DNA of 64,000 nt, taken from positions 6,696,001 through 6,760,000 of the forward strand of contig NZ_CP019082.1 of assembly GCF_001956985.1 (NCBI RefSeq), in the 5' to 3' direction. How positions within the stretch are numbered: the stretch's first letter is position 1; every line of letters begins with the position of its first letter. Below the pieces are notes generated by a model. That model worked only from the letters and a program-made list of their open reading frames with translations, searched no databases and was not told the origin of the DNA. The stretch is from Paludisphaera borealis. Lineage in GTDB: Bacteria > Planctomycetota > Planctomycetia > Isosphaerales > Isosphaeraceae. Of the stretch, positions 59,493 through 64,000 are shown in pieces. Position numbers and translations under genes: made by a program.

Positions 59493-60398
59493 ATGAACAC
59501 GACTCACCGACGTGGATTCCTGGGACGCATGATGTTGGCCGCGGCGGGCCCGACGCTCGCCGGGTCTTCCACCGCCTGGGCGATTCCGCCGATCGCTCAC
59601 AGGCGGCCCAGCCACCTCAAGCTGAGCGTCGCCGCCTACTCGTATCGCCAGTACCTGACCGCCAAGCCGCCGAAGATGGACCTGTTCGGGTTCGTCGACC
59701 TGGCGGCCGACCTGGGATTCGACGCCGTCGAGCCGACCTCGTACTACTTCCCCGCCGACGTCGACGCCGCGTACCTCGCCCGGTTCAAGCAGCACGCGTT
59801 CCTCGCGGGCCTCGACGTCTCGGGAACGGCGATCGGCAACAACTTCTGCCTGCCGCCGGGGGAGAAGCGCGACAAGGAGCTGGCCCACACGCGGCTCTGG
59901 GTCGACCGCGCCGCGGCGATCGGCGCCCCGGTCATCCGGATCTTCGCCGGCAACGTCCCCAAGGACGCCAAGGAGGAAGACGCGTTCAGGTGGGCCGTCG
60001 AGGGGATTCGCGCGTCGCTGCCGTACGCGGCCGAGCGCGGCGTCGTCCTGGCGCTCGAAAACCACGGCGGAATCACGGCGACCCCGGCGCAGCTCTTGAA
60101 GCTGGTCGAAGCCGTCGACGCCCCGAATTTCGGCGTCAACCTCGACACCGGCAACTTCCACGGCGAAGACCCTTACGCCGAGTTCGCCGAGATCGCGCCC
60201 TACGCCGTCAACGTCCAGGTCAAGACCGAGATCCTACGCAAAGGAGCCTCCACCAAGGAGGAAGCCGACCTCCGCCGGATCATCAACATCCTAGAACGCG
60301 CCCAGTACTCGGGCTACGTCGTGCTCGAATACGAGGCCGAGGAAGACCCCCTCACCGCGATCCCGCGATACGCCCGGCAACTGCGCGATCTGATCTGA
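59493..60398 (+). CDS. Tat-exported sugar isomerase/epimerase-like TIM barrel protein
   Basis: A protein of 301 residues. The N terminus is a twin-arginine signal (HRRGFLGRMMLAAAGPTLAGS), so export in folded form is expected. The body is an AP-endonuclease-2/xylose-isomerase-type barrel: FVDLAADLGFDAVEPTSYYF, GAPVIRIFAGNVPKDAKEED, GVVLALENHGGITATPAQLL, FGVNLDTGNFHGEDPY and GYVVLEYEAEEDPL. Metal-binding Glu, Asp, His and Glu positions appear kept (LENHGG, LDTGNFH, LEYEAE). Such exported isomerase-like proteins are numerous in planctomycetes. The substrate is unknown; a 3-keto-sugar epimerase is one possibility. Confidence 0.88.
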   Translation: MNTTHRRGFLGRMMLAAAGPTLAGSSTAWAIPPIAHRRPSHLKLSVAAYSYRQYLTAKPPKMDLFGFVDLAADLGFDAVEPTSYYFPADVDAAYLARFKQHAFLAGLDVSGTAIGNNFCLPPGEKRDKELAHTRLWVDRAAAIGAPVIRIFAGNVPKDAKEEDAFRWAVEGIRASLPYAAERGVVLALENHGGITATPAQLLKLVEAVDAPNFGVNLDTGNFHGEDPYAEFAEIAPYAVNVQVKTEILRKGASTKEEADLRRIINILERAQYSGYVVLEYEAEEDPLTAIPRYARQLRDLI

Positions 60399-60488
60399 GC
60401 CGATATTCACGTCCGGATTGCGTCCGTGCTGGGGGCTTTCGTCACAGCCTTGCGCAGCGAGTCCGGGCGTGCGGTTCGCGCTGCGGCC

Positions 60489-62903
60489 TCAGGCGGTCTC
60501 CGTTCTCCCCGCAAGGCTCGCGACCACCGCCACGAGTTCCTCCGGGTCGACCGGTTTTGCCACGTGCGTCTGGAACCCCGCGAACAGCGCCAGCCTCCGG
60601 TCGTCGGCGCGGGCGAACGCCGTCAGCGCGGCGGCTGGCAGTTCCCGGGGCGACCGCTTCGCCCTGACCTGGCGGATGAAGTCGTAGCCGTCCTCGTCGG
60701 GCATGCCGACGTCGCTTACGATCACGTCCGGGCCGAACTCCTCGACGAGTTGGAGCGCCTCCTGCGCCGACGAGGCCAGGGCGACCTCCGCCTTGCAATC
60801 CGAGAGCACCCTCCGGATCAAGTTGCGAGCGTCCGGCTCGTCGTCCAGCACGAGAACCTTGACGCCCTCCAGCATATGATCCTTGCACAGTTCCTCGGCC
60901 TGGTCCCAGGACCTCGGCCGGGTCTCGGAGTGTGAGGGCTGCTCCGGGTGCACGACCGTAATCGGCAGGGTCACGATGAAGGTCGCCCCTTGTCCTTCCC
61001 CCTGGCTCTTGGCACGCACTGCGCCCCCGTGCAACTCGACGAGGTGCTTGACGATGGCCAACCCCAGTCCGAGGCCGCCGTGACGTCGCGTCGTGCTGGA
61101 ATCGGCCTGAAGGAATCGGTCGAAGACGTACGGCAGGAACTCCGGGCTGATCCCCACCCCGGTGTCGACGACACTGATCTCAAGGTGAGAGTTCACGCGT
61201 TCGAGCAGCACCTGGACCTTGCCGCCGCCCGGGGTGAATTTCACCGCGTTGGACAGCAGGTTCCAGACGATCTGCTGCAACCGCGCCGGGTCGCCCGAGA
61301 CCCGACCGGCGAGCGAGTCGAGGAGTTTTCGGATGGAGACGCTCTTCGCCGCCGCAATGGGCGACACGGAGGCGATCGCCGCCTCGACGACCTCCTGGAT
61401 GACGACGCTCCGGACCTCCAACTTGAGGTTGCCGGAGACGATCCGGGAGACGTCGAGCAGATCCTCGATGATCTGGACTTGTGAGACCGCGTTGCGCACG
61501 ATGGCGTCCAACCCGTTCCGCACGTCTTCCTCGCCGGCCCGGCCGGAGCGGAGGATCTTGGCCCAACCCAGGATTGCGTTCAGCGGCGTACGAAGCTCAT
61601 GGCTTAGCGTGGCGAGGAAATCGTCCTTCACGCGGTTGGCGGTCTCGGCCTCGCTGCGGGCCGCCCGTTCCGCCACCTCCGATCGCTTCCGGTCGTTGAT
61701 GTCGGTGTTGGTCCCGAACCATTTGGTCACTCGTCCCTTTGCGTCGCGGACCGGCCTTGCCCGCGAGAGATGCCAGCAATACTCGCCGCTACGCTTGTTC
61801 ATGACGCGCTGCTCGACTTCGAACGGTTCGCCGGAGTCGACGCTCCGGGCCCAGGCTTCCAGCGATCTCGGTAGATCGTCGGGATGGACGACGTTCGTCC
61901 ACTGCACGACTCCGTTTTCCACGGGGATATCGCCGGCGAACTCGCGGGTCTGGGTGTTCACGTAATCAAGCGCGCCGTCGGGCCGAGCCGTCCAGACCTG
62001 CTGAGGCAGGACGTCGGTGAGCTGCCGCAGGTGCTCCTCGCTCTCCTTCAGCGCCGCCGCCGTGCGATTCCGCTCGGTGACGTCGCGGGCGACCTTAGAA
62101 GCCCCGACGATCATGCCCTCGCCGTTCCGGATCGGCGAGACGGTGATCGACAGGTCGAGGATCCGGCCGTCCTTCGTCCGACGTCGGGTCTCGAAATGCT
62201 CCACCCGCTCGCCTCGGCGGATCTTCGACAGGATACGGGCGATATCGTCGTCGTAACCGGGCGGCGTCAGAAGGGTGATATGCCGGCCGATGATCTCGTC
62301 GGCGGAATAGCCGAAGATCCGCTCCGCCGATCGGTTCCAGCTGGTGATGACGCCGTTGAGGTCCTTGCCGACGATGGCGTCGTCCGAGGAGGCGACGATG
62401 GCGGCGAGCGTCTGGCTCTCAATCTGGGCGTTCTTTCGGTCGGTGACGTCGGAGACGATCCCGGCCATCCGCAGCGGCGTGCCGTCCGTCGCACGGCTCA
62501 TCCGGCCGATCATCTCCACCCAACGAAGCGAGCCGTCGCTGCGATGGAACCGGCCCGTGTAGTAGAACCGCCCTGTGCGAGCCGCCTCCGCCAGGGCCCA
62601 CTGATAGGCGGCCGCGTCGTCAGGATGCGCAACCTTGGCGGCGTACTCGGCGGCGTTGATCGGGCTGTCTTCGCGCGTGCGTCCGAAGATCCGGTAGATC
62701 TGGTCGTTTTCCCAGTGGACTGTGTCTGTCCGGGCGTCCCACTCGAAGACGCCCACCCCCGCGGCTTCGGCCGCCAACCTCAGGCAGATTTCGCTGCTGC
62801 GGACCGCGTCGTCGTAGGTACTCGCGGCGGTTTCTTCTTGAGTCCGCCCGACTCCAGACGCGGGCTCGCGTGATGATTCGCCGTTGGTGACGTCCTGAGA
62901 CAT
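60489..62903 (-). CDS. Hybrid sensor histidine kinase with three PAS domains and a receiver
   Basis: A protein of 804 residues with no membrane helix, so a cytoplasmic sensor. PAS domains span about 38-155, 162-280 and 290-408, with PAC-type ends (IVSDVTDRKN, VARDVTERNR, NTDINDRKR). HisKA carries the phospho-acceptor His435 in FLATLSHELRTPLNAILGW. HATPase motifs are NLLSNAVKFTP, VVDTGVGIS and GGLGLGLAIVKHL. The C-terminal receiver has Asp731 in VIVSDVGMPDEDGY and the acidic pair in LVLDDEPDARN. No haem- or flavin-binding signature was identified in the PAS domains. No response-regulator gene is adjacent, so the phosphorelay partner is elsewhere. It converges on the isomerase-like gene. Confidence 0.93.
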   Translation of the reverse strand: MSQDVTNGESSREPASGVGRTQEETAASTYDDAVRSSEICLRLAAEAAGVGVFEWDARTDTVHWENDQIYRIFGRTREDSPINAAEYAAKVAHPDDAAAYQWALAEAARTGRFYYTGRFHRSDGSLRWVEMIGRMSRATDGTPLRMAGIVSDVTDRKNAQIESQTLAAIVASSDDAIVGKDLNGVITSWNRSAERIFGYSADEIIGRHITLLTPPGYDDDIARILSKIRRGERVEHFETRRRTKDGRILDLSITVSPIRNGEGMIVGASKVARDVTERNRTAAALKESEEHLRQLTDVLPQQVWTARPDGALDYVNTQTREFAGDIPVENGVVQWTNVVHPDDLPRSLEAWARSVDSGEPFEVEQRVMNKRSGEYCWHLSRARPVRDAKGRVTKWFGTNTDINDRKRSEVAERAARSEAETANRVKDDFLATLSHELRTPLNAILGWAKILRSGRAGEEDVRNGLDAIVRNAVSQVQIIEDLLDVSRIVSGNLKLEVRSVVIQEVVEAAIASVSPIAAAKSVSIRKLLDSLAGRVSGDPARLQQIVWNLLSNAVKFTPGGGKVQVLLERVNSHLEISVVDTGVGISPEFLPYVFDRFLQADSSTTRRHGGLGLGLAIVKHLVELHGGAVRAKSQGEGQGATFIVTLPITVVHPEQPSHSETRPRSWDQAEELCKDHMLEGVKVLVLDDEPDARNLIRRVLSDCKAEVALASSAQEALQLVEEFGPDVIVSDVGMPDEDGYDFIRQVRAKRSPRELPAAALTAFARADDRRLALFAGFQTHVAKPVDPEELVAVVASLAGRTETA

Positions 62904-63173
62904 GGCTGTTCCAAAATCCAGATGGCGGGATCACGCACTCGTTGCACATGACGAACGCTCGGTTCGTCAGCCGCGCCCTTAGTTGCAGGCAATTACTGCG
63001 CCGTCGAGCATCATGAAACGATAGGATGACGGAATAACGAACGCAATCCCCTTCGATCGTGACCTTGCGAGTCGATCAGGCGGCGTCTAACATGGAGCGT
63101 TCGCGTTCTGGACGACGGAACGACGGAACATCGACGGCCTGTCCGCCACGCCACCTGATCCGGCAAGGAGCCC

Positions 63174-64000
63174 ATGCAGTACAACCCGGCCAACCCGCTG
63201 ATCGTGCAGGGGGATCGGACGATCCTCCTGGAAGTGGACAATCCGTTGCACGCCGAGGCCCGCGATACGATCGCGCCCTTCGCCGAACTGGAGAAGAGCC
63301 CCGAGCACATCCACACGTATCGGCTGACGCCGCTTTCGCTCTGGAACGCGGCCGCGGCCGGCGTCAGCGCCGACGAGATGATCGCGGGCCTGGAAACCTA
63401 CTCGAAGTTTCCGCTTCCGCCCAACCTTCCGGCCGACCTCCGCGACATGGTCAGCCGGTATGGGCGGGTGAAGCTTCAGCGGATCGACGGCCAGCTTCGG
63501 CTGATCACGACGGACCAGCCGCTCATCGAGGAGCTTTCGCGCCAGCGCGGGGTTCGCGAGTACCTGGGCGAGCGGCTCGACGCCGTCAGTTTCGCCGTCG
63601 AAGACCTCGACCGCGGCGTACTCAAGCAAGGGCTGATCGCCGTCGGCTACCCGGCCGAAGACCTCGCCGGCTACGCGCAAGGCGCCGCCCTCGCGGTCGA
63701 GCTTCGCGAGACGATGCGATCGGGCGGCAAGTTCGTGGTTCGTGACTACCAGCGCGGCGCCGTCGACACGTTCCACGCCGGCGGCGACGTCAAGGGGGGC
63801 TCGGGCGTGATCGTCCTGCCTTGCGGCGCGGGGAAGACCATCGTCGGCATCGCGGCCCTGGCGGCGATCAAGACCGAGACCCTCATCCTGACCACCAGCA
63901 CCACCGCCGTCGAGCAGTGGAAGCGCGAGGTTCTCGACAAGACCGACCTCGACGAGTCGCAGGTCGCCACCTACACCGGCGACTCCAAGGGGATCGCCCC
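63174..64000 (+). CDS. XPB-type DNA helicase, N-terminal part (cut by window end)
   Basis: The frame is open from ATG 63174, preceded by AAGGAG, to the last base of the window (275 codons seen). The product starts MQYNPANPLIVQGDRTILLE and has the XPB damage-recognition-like N-terminal domain (YRLTPLSLWNAAAAGVSADE, LETYSKFPLPPN). The helicase core follows with the Q-motif-like VRDYQRGAVDTFHAGG and Walker A VLPCGAGKTIVGIAAL, then LILTTSTTAVEQWKREVLD. This matches bacterial XPB helicases of superfamily 2, which are found in actinobacteria and planctomycetes. Motifs II to VI lie outside the window. Confidence 0.9.
   Translation, partial: MQYNPANPLIVQGDRTILLEVDNPLHAEARDTIAPFAELEKSPEHIHTYRLTPLSLWNAAAAGVSADEMIAGLETYSKFPLPPNLPADLRDMVSRYGRVKLQRIDGQLRLITTDQPLIEELSRQRGVREYLGERLDAVSFAVEDLDRGVLKQGLIAVGYPAEDLAGYAQGAALAVELRETMRSGGKFVVRDYQRGAVDTFHAGGDVKGGSGVIVLPCGAGKTIVGIAALAAIKTETLILTTSTTAVEQWKREVLDKTDLDESQVATYTGDSKGIA

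Noticed and set aside
57540-60161. 873-codon frame antisense to der and the isomerase-like gene
   Set aside because: Shadow frame spanning two genes and an intergenic region.
1-64000. tRNA, rRNA, CRISPR array, prophage or transposase gene
   Set aside because: None recognised on reading both strands; short tRNAs could be missed by eye.

Overview
The window is high-GC DNA from a planctomycete, most likely the Isosphaeraceae (Paludisphaera, Singulisphaera or Isosphaera type). This is inferred from gene content and has not been tested by phylogeny. Pointers are an LpxC-FabZ fusion, secreted DUF1080 and sugar-isomerase-like proteins, a giant surface protein with the N-terminal LLEDRLAPA motif, GH71/99-like and GH43-like secreted proteins, and dispersed repeats whose translations read SSKRQRV or LALRACI. 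No rRNA, tRNA, CRISPR array, phage or transposase gene was seen.

Layout. 1-5.1 kb: the 3' end of a prenyltransferase/squalene-oxidase-repeat gene, then a leftward MacAB-like export operon (membrane protein, adaptor, ATPase, permease) with a Uma2-family gene inside it. 5.3-7.9 kb: a secreted glutathione peroxidase, divergent from a Clp_N-ThiD2-ThiE fusion. 7.9-11.3 kb: the squalene operon hpnC-hpnD-hpnE. 11.5-20.2 kb: rightward secreted proteins (DUF1080, thioredoxin-trypsin fusion, GH43-like, M28 peptidase, GH71/99-like). 20.2-28.6 kb: Ser/Thr kinase, FKBP lipoprotein, surE, an SDR enzyme, a SprT-like protease, a peroxiredoxin, a polytopic TPR protein and a Lys-rich small protein.

28.9-37.5 kb: one leftward gene of about 2870 codons for a surface protein with a beta-helix, about 20 near-identical putative-Ig repeats and 4 further Ig-like repeats. 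38-43.1 kb: an outer-membrane/lipid A cluster running leftward (ArsR-type regulator, OmpH/Skp, LpxC-FabZ, LpxA, Gfo/Idh oxidoreductase). 43.5-53.2 kb: housekeeping genes dapA, pdxJ, pcrA, acpS, topA and a PpiD/SurA-like chaperone. 53.2-54.0 kb: gene-free and repeat-rich. 54.0-57.5 kb: a glycosyltransferase-DUF4912 fusion, a GH57 homologue that has lost its catalytic residues, and a small membrane protein. 57.8-64.0 kb: der, a Tat-exported isomerase-like protein, a PAS-rich hybrid histidine kinase and the start of an XPB-type helicase cut by the window end.

Several modules concern the envelope: squalene/hopanoid precursors, lipid A, periplasmic chaperones, the MacAB-like exporter and the giant surface protein. 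The most unusual items are the Clp_N-ThiD2-ThiE and thioredoxin-trypsin fusions, the inactive-looking GH57 protein beside a GT-DUF4912 protein, the homogenised repeat array of the giant gene, and the planctomycete-type dispersed hairpin repeats. Most genes start at an internal ATG or GTG preceded by a purine-rich Shine-Dalgarno sequence; these starts were preferred over longer reading frames.
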